This document shows, piece after piece, positions 1-7,113 of a DNA stretch of 15,281 bases. Within the stretch, counting starts at the first letter, position 1. Every line of letters starts with the position of its first letter. Location of the stretch: NCBI GenBank assembly GCA_900758315.1, contig CAAERF010000393.1, positions 1 through 15,281 of the forward strand, given 5' to 3'. The notes under the pieces are model-generated. The model did no database searches. It was not told the DNA's origin and was given only the letters and a program-made list of their open reading frames with translations. Source of the DNA: an uncultured Oscillospiraceae bacterium (GTDB lineage Bacteria > Bacillota > Clostridia > Oscillospirales > Oscillospiraceae). The position numbers and the translations under genes were made by a program.

Positions 1-45
1 GCAGCGCCCCTGGAGACCCCAGCGGGAATAGAGGAGAAAGCGACC

Positions 46-732
46 ATGGCAAACCGCATTTTACTGATAGAGGACGAGGAAAAGCTGGCCCGCATGGTGG
101 AGCTGGAGCTGACCTACGAGGGGTACCAGGTGGAGAAGGCTTTTGACGGCCGCATCGGCCTGGAGCGTGCCCTGGCGGGTGAAGCGGATCTGATTCTGCT
201 GGACATCATGCTGCCCGGGCTGAACGGACTGGAGGTCCTGCGCCGGTACCAGAAGGAGGGCGGGACCGCACCGGTGATCCTGCTCACCGCCCGGGATACG
301 GTGGTGGATAAGGTGTCCGGACTGGACTCCGGCGCGGCAGACTACGTGACCAAACCCTTCGCCATCGAGGAACTGCTGGCCCGGATCCGGGCGGCCCTGC
401 GCAACGCCGGCGGCCGGCAGGAGGAGCACGCCGCGTTGCTCACCGCAGGTCCGGTGGCCCTGGACCCGGAGAGCCGCACGGTGACGGTGGACGGCACTCC
501 GGTGGAGCTGACCCGGCGGGAATTTGACCTGCTGGCCTGCCTGCTGGAGCACAAGGGCAAGGTGCTCTCCCGCAGCGCCATTCTGAATATGGTCTGGGGC
601 TATGCCTACGCCGGTGAGACCAACACGGTGGACGTGTATATCCGTTTCCTGCGCTCCAAGCTGGACGAGGTGTTCGGCTTCCGGCTGATCGAGACCGTCC
701 GGGGCGTGGGCTACGTGATTCGGGGCAACTGA
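46..732 (+). CDS. OmpR/PhoB-family response regulator
   Basis: DNA-binding response regulator of 228 residues, a normal length for the family. The N-terminal receiver domain (about 2-118) has the acidic pocket D10/E11, phospho-acceptor D53 in a LLDIMLPG context, T81 and K103 (VTKPF). The C-terminal winged helix (about 130-226) carries the usual ELTRREFDLL and RGVGYVIRGN signatures. The ATG has a GAGGAG site about 9 bases upstream. One base separates its stop from the start of the histidine kinase gene, so the two are almost certainly cotranscribed and form a two-component pair. Phosphorylation by that kinase should control DNA binding at promoters that cannot be named from sequence. The gene's own promoter is not visible; only 45 bases precede it in the window. 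Confidence 0.95.
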   Translation: MANRILLIEDEEKLARMVELELTYEGYQVEKAFDGRIGLERALAGEADLILLDIMLPGLNGLEVLRRYQKEGGTAPVILLTARDTVVDKVSGLDSGAADYVTKPFAIEELLARIRAALRNAGGRQEEHAALLTAGPVALDPESRTVTVDGTPVELTRREFDLLACLLEHKGKVLSRSAILNMVWGYAYAGETNTVDVYIRFLRSKLDEVFGFRLIETVRGVGYVIRGN

Positions 733-733
733 C

Positions 734-1885
734 ATGAGCCGGAAACAGACCCCACCGCTCTTCCAGGCGCCCGGCCTGTCCTACGCGGCACGGCAGCTGA
801 TTACCAAACTCTTTTTTCGGAGCCTGACCATCTACCTGCTGCTGGACGCACTGATCTACCTGCTGCTGGGCGGGTCCCGGTGGAGCTGGTGGCTGATCTT
901 CGCGGCGGAGGCGGTGGCGCTGGTCCTCAGCCTGCAAAAGAACACGGATATGGTCCGGCGAATGTTCACGCCCATCCGGGCGCTGGAGGAGACGGCGGAC
1001 GCCCTCAACTCGGACCAGGTGGATACCGAGACCCTGCGCCGGCTGGCGGAGCGGCTGGATGAGATCACAGTCAGCAGCCTGAAAACCAGCCGCATCCAGA
1101 TTCCCGCCGGTCAGGAGGAGATGAGCGCCCTGGCCAACGCCATCAACGCCATGCTGGAGCGGATTGACCGGGGCTATCAGGCCCAAGCCCGCTTTGTCTC
1201 GGACGCCTCTCACGAGCTGCGCACGCCCATTTCGGTGATCCAGGGCTACGCCAACATGCTGGACCGGTGGGGCAAGGACGACCCGGAGGTGCGGCAGGAG
1301 GCCATCAACGCTATCCGGGCCGAGGCGGCCTCCATGGGCACGCTGGTGGAGCAGCTGCTCTTCCTGGCCCGCGGGGACAACAACACCCAGGTGGTCCGCA
1401 AGCAGTGCGTGGACCTGTCCGATCTGGCCGACGAGGTGTACCGGGAGACCCAGCTGCTGGAGACCGGCCGGGTGATTCAGAGCGCCATCCAGCCCGGCGT
1501 CCTGTTCTGGGGCGATCCGGGACTGCTCAAGCAGGCCCTGCGGATTCTGGTGGACAACGGCGTCAAATACACCCCGGAGGGCGGCAGTGTGACCATCCGC
1601 CTGCGGGCGGAGGAGGGCCGGATACGCCTGTCGGTCACGGACACCGGAGCGGGCATCGCCCAAGAGGAGCTGCCCCGGGTCTTTGAGCGCTTTTACCGGT
1701 CCGATCAGTCCCGGGCCCGGGAGACCGGCGGCACCGGATTGGGCCTGCCCATCGCCAAGTGGATCGCCGCCCGGCACAATGGCTGGATTGAGGTGGTCAG
1801 CAAGCCGGAGGTGGGCTCCCGGTTCACGTTGTTGCTGCCCTGGGACCAGCCGCCGGAGAAAACCGAAGAGACAGCCAAACCATAA
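734..1885 (+). CDS. Two-component sensor histidine kinase with minimal sensor
   Basis: Membrane histidine kinase of 383 residues, partner of the response regulator directly upstream. Two hydrophobic segments (about 28-46 and 50-68) are separated by only a few residues (GGSRW), so there is almost no extracytoplasmic sensor domain. A HAMP-like linker follows (about 69-150), then the HisKA domain with H160 in SHELRTP. The HATPase domain shows the N box around N275 (DNGVKYT), G1 DTGAGI (303-308) and G2 GTGLGLP (333-339). Family knowledge says it autophosphorylates on His and passes the phosphate to the regulator's Asp. The short hairpin sensor suggests that it senses a membrane signal or works with a partner membrane protein; this is inference. 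The TAA stop lies inside the terminator stem. Confidence 0.93.
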   Translation: MSRKQTPPLFQAPGLSYAARQLITKLFFRSLTIYLLLDALIYLLLGGSRWSWWLIFAAEAVALVLSLQKNTDMVRRMFTPIRALEETADALNSDQVDTETLRRLAERLDEITVSSLKTSRIQIPAGQEEMSALANAINAMLERIDRGYQAQARFVSDASHELRTPISVIQGYANMLDRWGKDDPEVRQEAINAIRAEAASMGTLVEQLLFLARGDNNTQVVRKQCVDLSDLADEVYRETQLLETGRVIQSAIQPGVLFWGDPGLLKQALRILVDNGVKYTPEGGSVTIRLRAEEGRIRLSVTDTGAGIAQEELPRVFERFYRSDQSRARETGGTGLGLPIAKWIAARHNGWIEVVSKPEVGSRFTLLLPWDQPPEKTEETAKP

Positions 1886-1917
1886 CCGGAGAGGGAAGCC
1901 CCTTTCCGGTTATTTTT
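1883..1917 (+). terminator. Rho-independent terminator of the two-component operon
   Basis: A 13-pair stem (1883-1895 with 1900-1912, one G-T pair) closes on the AAGC loop and is followed directly by TTTTT. The left arm starts with the TAA stop of the kinase gene, so the operon ends as compactly as possible. Confidence 0.9.
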
Positions 1918-1921
1918 GTGC

Positions 1922-1950
1922 TTGCCAGCTCTGGGGCCTTGAAGTACAAT
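1922..1950 (+). promoter_or_regulatory. Sigma-A promoter for xpt
   Basis: TTGCCA (1922-1927), 17-base spacer, TACAAT (1945-1950). It lies just after the upstream terminator and about 55 bases before the xpt ATG. The predicted leader of about 50 bases is too short for a purine riboswitch with its expression platform. Confidence 0.75.
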
Positions 1951-2005
1951 AGGGAAAAAGAAACGGGTCGAAAAAACCGGCTTTTTGGAAGGGAGAGCAT
2001 CATAA

Positions 2006-2575
2006 ATGAAACTGTTGGAAGATCGTATTCTTAAAGATGGAGTGGCCCTGGAAGAGGACGTGCTGAAGGTGGACAGCTTTTTGAACCACCAGATGGACGT
2101 GGAGCTGTTCAACGAGATGGGGAAGGAGTGGTACCGGCTCTTCGGCGAGGACAACGTGAACAAAATCCTCACCATCGAGGCCTCGGGCATCGGTATGGCC
2201 TGCATCGCCGCCCAATATTTCCACTGTCCGGTGGTGTTCGCCAAGAAGAGCAAGAGCCGCAATATTGGCGACGACGTCTACGCCACCGAGGTGGCCTCCT
2301 TCACCCACGGCAACACCAATCTGGTGGTGGTGTCCAAGCGCTATCTGAACCCGGAGGACCGGGTGCTGCTCATCGACGACTTTCTGGCCAATGGCGCGGC
2401 CCTGGAGGGCCTGATGGACCTGGTGCGCCAGGCCGGCGCCACTCTGGTGGGAGCCGGTATCGCCGTGGAGAAGGCGTTCCAGCCCGGCGGTGACCGGATT
2501 CGCGCCAAGGGCATCCGGGTGGAGTCTCTGGCCCGGGTCAAGAAGATGAGCGCCGGCAAGCTGACCTTCTGCTGA
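2006..2575 (+). CDS. xpt: Xanthine phosphoribosyltransferase
   Basis: Purine salvage enzyme of 189 residues that converts xanthine and PRPP to XMP and pyrophosphate in the cytoplasm. The protein closely follows the Bacillus subtilis Xpt pattern: LKVDSFLNHQ (20-29), TIEASGIG (56-63), VVFAKKSKS (76-84), the PRPP-binding loop LLIDDFLANGAA (121-132), VEKAFQPG (154-161) and RVESLARV (171-178). Its length matches the family. The ATG has a GGAAGGGAG site about 10 bases upstream. The gene seems monocistronic, with its own promoter, a weak terminator at its end and a new promoter after that. In Bacillus, xpt is usually paired with the permease gene pbuX and is under a guanine riboswitch; neither is seen here. 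Confidence 0.95.
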   Translation: MKLLEDRILKDGVALEEDVLKVDSFLNHQMDVELFNEMGKEWYRLFGEDNVNKILTIEASGIGMACIAAQYFHCPVVFAKKSKSRNIGDDVYATEVASFTHGNTNLVVVSKRYLNPEDRVLLIDDFLANGAALEGLMDLVRQAGATLVGAGIAVEKAFQPGGDRIRAKGIRVESLARVKKMSAGKLTFC

Positions 2576-2588
2576 GCGGGAGTTTTTC
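2566..2588 (+). terminator. Possible weak terminator after xpt
   Basis: A 7-pair stem (2566-2572 with 2576-2582, two G-T pairs) has the xpt TGA stop as its 3-base loop and is followed by TTTTT. The stem is short and wobbly, so termination may be partial. Confidence 0.4.
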
Positions 2589-2617
2589 TTGCAGGGTGCA
2601 GCGATTTTTGTTATAAT
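2589..2617 (+). promoter_or_regulatory. Strong sigma-A promoter for the YczE-like gene
   Basis: TTGCAG (2589-2594), 17-base spacer, perfect TATAAT (2612-2617). The predicted start near 2624 gives a leader of about 35 bases before the ATG at 2659. Confidence 0.8.
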
Positions 2618-2658
2618 ATAGCATTGGCTCAATGGTATTTTGAAAAGAGAGGGATGGC

Positions 2659-3324
2659 ATGAAACAAGCACGCTGGATTTGGCGGGGCGGCCTCTACTGC
2701 GCGGGCCTGCTGGTGCTCACCTGCGGCATCACGCTGAACACCAAGACCCTGCTGGGCGTTTCCCCCATCCTGTCCATCCCCAACTGCCTGTCCGTGCTCT
2801 GCGGCTGGGATCTGGGACCGCTGGTGACGCTGCTCTACCTGACCTTCGTCCTGGTCCAGCTCCCACTGAAGGGCCGCCGCTTTGGCCTGCTGGACCTGCT
2901 GCAATTTCCGGTAAGCATCCTGTCCGGCCGGCTGGTGGGCCTGTACGACGCAAACCTGAACATTCCCCACCCCAGTCCGGTCCTGCGGGTGGGTCTGCTG
3001 GCATTGGCCATCCTGCTCACCGGCGCCGGGATCTGCCTGACGGTGAACATGGAGCTGGCGCCCAATCCGGCGGACGGGCTGGTGCACTGTCTCAGCCAGG
3101 TCACGGGAAAGCGGCTGGGACTGTGCAAAAATCTCTTTGACCTGGCCTGCGTCGGGATCACGGTGGTGCTGAGCCTGCTGCTGGGCGGGCCGGTAGTGGG
3201 CATCGGCGTGGGCACTGTGGCATCCATGCTGCTGACCGGACGGGCTGTGGCCGGAATCAACCGGCTGTTCCGGCGGCCCACGCGCCGGCTGGCCGGACTG
3301 GAGCCCACCGGAGAACACCATTGA
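2659..3324 (+). CDS. YczE/YitT-like (DUF6198-type) integral membrane protein
   Basis: Polytopic membrane protein of 221 residues. About five or six hydrophobic segments are visible: roughly 10-27, 43-68, 78-95, 108-129, 155-176 and 178-197. The N-terminal pattern, a glycine-rich first segment followed by LNTKTLLGVSPILSIPNCLS, and the later NPADGLVHCLSQVTGKRLGLCKNLFD resemble the YczE/YyaS/YitT group common in gut Clostridia. No transport substrate or enzymatic role is established for this group as far as I know, so I assign none. The start is supported by a GAGAGGGA site. The tail after about 203 is basic (RRPTRRL), probably cytoplasmic. The gene has a strong promoter of its own; the helicase follows 120 bases downstream with no T-tailed terminator between. 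Confidence 0.75.
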   Translation: MKQARWIWRGGLYCAGLLVLTCGITLNTKTLLGVSPILSIPNCLSVLCGWDLGPLVTLLYLTFVLVQLPLKGRRFGLLDLLQFPVSILSGRLVGLYDANLNIPHPSPVLRVGLLALAILLTGAGICLTVNMELAPNPADGLVHCLSQVTGKRLGLCKNLFDLACVGITVVLSLLLGGPVVGIGVGTVASMLLTGRAVAGINRLFRRPTRRLAGLEPTGEHH

Positions 3325-3339
3325 CCGGGTAAAAACAAA

Positions 3340-3427
3340 GGCGGGAAGTATCAATCTTGTTCCCGCCAGCTGCCCGAGGGCAGCAAATCTGAGACAAGGC
3401 GGCGTTTGATCGTTCTGTTGGCCGCCT
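3340..3427 (+). other. Three consecutive hairpins in the helicase leader
   Basis: Three inverted repeats stand in series before the helicase. GGCGGGAA (3340-3347) pairs with TTCCCGCC (3360-3367). GCTGCC (3369-3374) pairs with GGCAGC (3379-3384). AGGCGGC (3397-3403) pairs with GCCGCCT (3421-3427). None has a T-run, so they are not ordinary terminators. The last one ends two bases before the AAGGAG site, so it could influence ribosome access or transcript stability; that is inference. Confidence 0.5.
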
Positions 3428-3444
3428 GAAGGAGAAATCATCGT

Positions 3445-5415
3445 TTGGACTTTGAAACATTACAGTTAATCGAGCCAATCCGAAAGGCCCTGTCGGAGCA
3501 GGGCTACACCGAGGCCACTGCCATCCAGGCTGGGGCCATTCCCCCGGCGCTGGAGGGCCGGGATGTACTGGGCAGTGCCCGGACCGGAACCGGGAAAACC
3601 TGCGCCTTCGCCACGCCGATCCTCCAGCGGCTGAGCCAGCGTCCGGTGGAGGGACGGCCCATCCGGGCCCTGATCCTGACCCCCACCCGGGAGCTGGCCA
3701 TTCAGAATCAGGAACAGATGGTGGCCTACGGCAAGTACCTGCCCCTGAAAAGCGTGGTCATCTTCGGCGGCGTGGGTCAGAAGCCCCAGGTGGACGCCAT
3801 CCAGGCGGGCGCGGACATCCTCATCGCCACCCCGGGCCGGCTGGCGGACCTGTACGGTCAGGGCCTGCTGGACCTGTCCCGGCTGGAGATCTTCGTCCTG
3901 GACGAGGCGGACCGGATGCTGGACATGGGCTTTATCCACGACGTGCGGAAAATCCTCAAGTGGCTACCCAGGGAGAAGCAGACCCTGTTCTTCTCCGCCA
4001 CCATGCCCGAGGAGATCATGGACCTGGTCAACCGGCTGCTGAAGAACCCGGCCCGGGTGGCAGTGGATCCGGTGTCCTCGCCGGTGGAGGCCATTGAGCA
4101 GTCCGCCTGGCCGGTGGACCGGGAGAACAAGACCAAGTTGATCGTCTGGCTGCTGGAGCAGCGCAAGATTCCCTCTGCGCTGGTGTTCACCCGCACCAAG
4201 CACGGCGCGGACAAGGTGAGCCGGGATCTGAACCGGGCGGGGGTGACCTCCGCCGCCATCCACGGCAACAAATCCCAGACCGCCCGGCAAAATGCCCTGG
4301 CCAGCTTCAAGGCCGGAAAAATCCGGGTGCTGGTGGCCACCGACATCGCCGCCCGGGGCCTGGATATCCAGGACCTGCCCTGCGTGTTCAACTACAACCT
4401 GCCCGAGGTCCCCGAGACCTATATCCACCGCATCGGCCGTACCGGCCGGGCCGGGAAGGAGGGCGTGGCCTTTACCCTCTACGACTTCGGCGAACAGCCC
4501 CTCCTGCGGGAGGTGGAAAAGCTGATGGGGAAAAAGGTGGAGGTCCACAAGGAGCATCCCTGGCCCATGGAGCGCTTTGAGGCGCCGGTCCGGGACAAGC
4601 ACGGCAAGATCATCAACGCCGAGGACGCGGAAGCCCGTCAGGCAGCCCGGGAAAAGCGGAATGCCCGCCGGGCAGAGGGTGCGGCCAAGGCCCGGGCCAA
4701 ACATGCGCCTGCCCAGGCAGAGCAGAAATCCCCGGCGAAACAGGTGCCGGAGCAAAAGCCCGCGGCAATCCCGGCGGAGCGGGAAGAGGAGATTCCCTAC
4801 TATTCCCTGGACCTGCTGCCGCCACGGACGGAGCAGCAGCTGGAGAGCAACACGCCCTTTGACAGCAAGGACATCCTTACCCGGAAGTATAAGCGGCCGG
4901 CCCGCCGGGTGGTGCCTTCATTGAGCCAAGTGTCCCTGCTGCCCGGCAGCGAGCTGAAGGAGACCTTCTCCGCCCGGCTCCGGACAGATGACGAGTCGGT
5001 ACTTCCCAGCAGGACCGGCGACGCCACGGACCGGCTTCTGGCCCGGAAAAAGTCCGCCGGGAAGAGCGAGAAGAGCAGTGGCCGGAAAAAGCCCGCGTCC
5101 AAGGGCAAGCGGAAGCCGGAAGAGAAGAAGTCCGGCCCGGAAAAGCCCGCTGTCCCGTCACCTCAGACCGGCCAGCGGACCGATCCATCCCACAGTGGGA
5201 AGAAGAAAAACGGCAAACAGCCCCAGGCTGAGACCGCCGGTAAAGCCGCCGGCGGCAAGCGAGGCACTCGGAGAACGGCCACTCGAAAAAGCGGTGGCCA
5301 GGGTCGGGCGGTCAAGCGGCCGGTCCAGCCGGACAGCTGGACCCATCAGAAGGACTCCACTGAGCAGGCGTCCCTGATGAAGCCCTATTACCTGAGCGAC
5401 CTGAAAAAACGCTGA
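3445..5415 (+). CDS. DEAD-box RNA helicase with long basic C-terminal tail
   Basis: ATP-dependent RNA helicase of 656 residues. The two RecA-like core domains (1 to about 375) show a Q motif with Q28, motif I ARTGTGKT (45-52), Ia PTRELA (80-85), II DEAD (153-156), III SAT (184-186), V ATDIAARGLD (298-307) and VI HRIGRTGR (328-335). The start is TTG: an in-frame TGA at 3427-3429 leaves no upstream ATG or GTG, and AAGGAG (3429-3434) lies 10 bases before it. Residues 380-656 form a low-complexity tail rich in Lys, Arg, Pro and Ala, probably disordered and RNA-binding, with a less repetitive block at about 450-530. The motif PYYSLDLL (451-458) has a near-copy PYYLSDLK (647-654) at the extreme C-terminus. 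The likely role is ribosome assembly or RNA decay, as for CshA/DeaD/RhlE-like proteins; the exact subfamily is uncertain. lspA follows after 48 bases. Confidence 0.93.
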   Translation: MDFETLQLIEPIRKALSEQGYTEATAIQAGAIPPALEGRDVLGSARTGTGKTCAFATPILQRLSQRPVEGRPIRALILTPTRELAIQNQEQMVAYGKYLPLKSVVIFGGVGQKPQVDAIQAGADILIATPGRLADLYGQGLLDLSRLEIFVLDEADRMLDMGFIHDVRKILKWLPREKQTLFFSATMPEEIMDLVNRLLKNPARVAVDPVSSPVEAIEQSAWPVDRENKTKLIVWLLEQRKIPSALVFTRTKHGADKVSRDLNRAGVTSAAIHGNKSQTARQNALASFKAGKIRVLVATDIAARGLDIQDLPCVFNYNLPEVPETYIHRIGRTGRAGKEGVAFTLYDFGEQPLLREVEKLMGKKVEVHKEHPWPMERFEAPVRDKHGKIINAEDAEARQAAREKRNARRAEGAAKARAKHAPAQAEQKSPAKQVPEQKPAAIPAEREEEIPYYSLDLLPPRTEQQLESNTPFDSKDILTRKYKRPARRVVPSLSQVSLLPGSELKETFSARLRTDDESVLPSRTGDATDRLLARKKSAGKSEKSSGRKKPASKGKRKPEEKKSGPEKPAVPSPQTGQRTDPSHSGKKKNGKQPQAETAGKAAGGKRGTRRTATRKSGGQGRAVKRPVQPDSWTHQKDSTEQASLMKPYYLSDLKKR

Positions 5416-5463
5416 CATCCGATTGATCCAACCGGCAGATAGAAAAAAGGAGCTGATCTATTC

Positions 5464-5961
5464 ATGATTTATATTGTCATTGCGGCGCTGCTGGTGGTTT
5501 TGGACCAGGTGGTCAAATTCCTGATCCGAACCACAATGGCTCTGGGAGATTCCATGGTGCTCATTCCCGATGTGCTGGGCATCACCTACGTCCAGAACAC
5601 AGGAGCGGCCTTCTCCTCCTTCTCCAACTCCACCCTGATTCTGGCGGGGATCTCTCTGGCGGTTTCCCTGCTGCTGATCCTGGCCATCACCCTGCGCTGG
5701 GTGCGCCATCCCTTCGGACGCTTCACCCTGATGCTGATTCTGGCCGGCGCCATGGGCAACTTTATCGACCGGGCTGTGATGGGCTATGTCACCGACATGA
5801 TCCAGGTGCTCTTTGTGAAATTCGCCGTCTTTAACGTGGCGGATATCTTCGTGGTGGTGGGCGCAGTCCTGCTGGTGATCTACGTGATCTTTTTCTGGGA
5901 CCGCTGCGAGCGGGTCCATGGTAAGCGGGAGAAGCGGAAGGGCAAGCGCAAGAAGAAATGA
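5464..5961 (+). CDS. lspA: Lipoprotein signal peptidase (signal peptidase II)
   Basis: Aspartyl membrane protease of 165 residues that removes the signal peptide of diacylglyceryl-modified prolipoproteins. Four membrane segments are visible (about 3-20, 57-79, 87-105 and 121-144). The conserved boxes are VQNTGAAF (43-50), GAMGNFIDR (95-103) and FNVADIF (123-129). D102 and D127 match the catalytic Asp pair of the family, and N99 and N124 are also conserved positions. The short Lys/Arg-rich end (KREKRKGKRKKK) should be cytoplasmic. AAAGGAG lies about 11 bases before the ATG. The last codons overlap the next gene by four bases (ATGA). lspA followed by a RluD-type gene is a common Firmicutes arrangement (lspA-ylyB in Bacillus). 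Confidence 0.95.
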   Translation: MIYIVIAALLVVLDQVVKFLIRTTMALGDSMVLIPDVLGITYVQNTGAAFSSFSNSTLILAGISLAVSLLLILAITLRWVRHPFGRFTLMLILAGAMGNFIDRAVMGYVTDMIQVLFVKFAVFNVADIFVVVGAVLLVIYVIFFWDRCERVHGKREKRKGKRKKK

Positions 5962-6875
5962 CCTGCCTGACCCTGACTCCGGAGGAGAGCGGCCAGCGGC
6001 TGGATCAGTATCTGGCCCAGACGGTGGAGGGCCTGACCCGCAGCGGTGCGCAGAAGCTGCTGGAGGAGGGCCGGGTCACCGTCAACGGCAAGTCTGCCAA
6101 GAAAAATGCCCGGCTGACCCAGGGCGACTGTGTGGAAGTCCAGCTGCCCGACCCGGCGCCGGTGGATGTGGTGCCCCAGGACATCCCGCTGGATGTGGTC
6201 TATGAGGACAGTGACGTGATCGTGGTCAACAAGCCGGTGGGCATGGTAGTACACCCGGCGCCCGGCCACCCGGACGGCACGCTGGTCAACGCCCTGCTCT
6301 ACGCCTGCGGTGACTCCCTGTCCGGGATCAACGGGGCCCTGCGTCCCGGCATCGTCCACCGGATTGACCGGGACACCAGCGGTCTGCTCATCGTGGCGAA
6401 AAATGATGCCGCCCACCTGGCCCTGTCCGACCAGCTTCAGGACCACTCCTTGGCCCGGACCTATGAGGCGGTGATTGTGGGCGGCCTGCGGGAGGATGCA
6501 GGTACGGTAGATGCCCCCATCGCCCGCCATCCCATCGATCGGAAACGGATGGCGGTGCGGCCAGAGGGACGGCCTGCGGTGACCCACTGGAAGGTACTGG
6601 GCCGCTATCAGGGTTACACCCACATTCAGTGTCAGCTGGAGACCGGACGCACCCATCAGATTCGGGTGCATCTGGCCCATATCGGGCATCCGGTGCTGGG
6701 CGACCCGGTGTACGGTGGGGTGCGGAAGGGCTTTCCAGAGCTGGTGGGACAGTGTCTCCACGCCCGGCGGCTGGTGTTTCGCCATCCCCGCACCGGCGAT
6801 GAGATTCGCCTAGAGTGTCCGCTTCCCGACTACTTTCAGTCCGTACTGCGCAGGCTAGGGGGCTTTGCCCCCTAG
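5958..6875 (+). CDS. rluD: RluA/RluD-family pseudouridine synthase
   Basis: RNA pseudouridine synthase of 305 residues. An S4 RNA-binding domain (about 13-62, RLDQYLAQ, GRVTVNGK) precedes the catalytic domain. The catalytic Asp is D137 in HRIDRDTSGLLIVAKN (134-149); the other family boxes are VVNKPVGMVVHP (89-100) and the ETGRTHQIRVHLAHIGHPVLGD block near residues 231-252. It should isomerise uridines in large rRNA as RluD does, but substrate choice within the RluA family cannot be read from sequence; Bacillus YlyB is the positional counterpart. It starts inside lspA (ATGA overlap), so translation is probably coupled. Its last six codons (LGGFAP) and stop lie within a 9-pair palindrome that belongs to an intergenic repeat, so the C-terminus seems repeat-derived. 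Confidence 0.92.
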   Translation: MTCLTLTPEESGQRLDQYLAQTVEGLTRSGAQKLLEEGRVTVNGKSAKKNARLTQGDCVEVQLPDPAPVDVVPQDIPLDVVYEDSDVIVVNKPVGMVVHPAPGHPDGTLVNALLYACGDSLSGINGALRPGIVHRIDRDTSGLLIVAKNDAAHLALSDQLQDHSLARTYEAVIVGGLREDAGTVDAPIARHPIDRKRMAVRPEGRPAVTHWKVLGRYQGYTHIQCQLETGRTHQIRVHLAHIGHPVLGDPVYGGVRKGFPELVGQCLHARRLVFRHPRTGDEIRLECPLPDYFQSVLRRLGGFAP

Positions 6876-6908
6876 GACCCCCACCAGCCTTTTGTAAAAG
6901 GCTGGACC
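6855..6908 (+). repeat. Palindromic intergenic repeat, left copy (overlaps rluD end)
   Basis: Two hairpins in series. CTAGGGGGC (6855-6863) pairs with GCCCCCTAG (6867-6875), which includes the rluD TAG stop. CCAGCCTTTT (6884-6893) pairs with AAAAGGCTGG (6896-6905), followed by ACC. The second module recurs, inverted, at 7114-7140. I infer a dispersed, REP-like repeat. Confidence 0.7.
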
Positions 6909-6921
6909 GAAAACTTTTATC

Positions 6922-6947
6922 GTGCTGTGCCGCATACGGCACAGCAC
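6922..6947. other. Perfect 11-pair hairpin
   Basis: GTGCTGTGCCG (6922-6932) and CGGCACAGCAC (6937-6947) form a perfect stem with loop CATA. No T-run follows on either strand, so it is not an obvious terminator. It may be part of the same intergenic mosaic as the flanking repeats. Confidence 0.6.
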
Positions 6948-6970
6948 TGTTATGCATGACATGGAAAACA

Positions 6971-7009
6971 AAAAGGAAACCATCTGAGAATAGCAGACGG
7001 TTTCCTTTT
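6971..7009. terminator. Probable bidirectional terminator between rluD and thiI
   Basis: AAAAGGAAACC (6971-6981) pairs with GGTTTCCTTTT (6999-7009); after one A/C mismatch, TCTG (6983-6986) pairs with CAGA (6994-6997) around a 7-base loop. T-rich sequence follows on both strands (GTATTTTG on plus, TGTTTTCC on minus), fitting termination of both convergent operons. Confidence 0.75.
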
Positions 7010-7047
7010 GTATTTTGTTAATGTATTTTGTTAAAAATATATCCCCG

Positions 7048-7070
7048 AAAGCCGGCGTATGCCGGCTTTT
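7048..7070. terminator. Hairpin, possible second terminator
   Basis: AAAGCCGGC (7048-7056) pairs with GCCGGCTTT (7061-7069) around GTAT. The ends give TTTT on plus and TTTC on minus, so it may back up the neighbouring terminator. A small palindrome, AGCTTA/TAAGCT, follows at 7073-7085. Confidence 0.45.
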
Positions 7071-7113
7071 ACAGCTTATTAAGCTATAGGCGGCGCAGCG
7101 CAATGGGTTTTTA

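Noticed and set aside
440..1777. Long open frame of 445 codons on the minus strand across the two-component genes
   Set aside because: It is antisense to two clearly conserved genes; its translation is rich in Gly, Gln, His and Pro as expected from high-GC shadow frames, and has no recognisable motif.
3340..3367. Intrinsic terminator between the YczE-like gene and the helicase
   Set aside because: The 8-pair stem has no following T-run; AGCTGCC follows instead.
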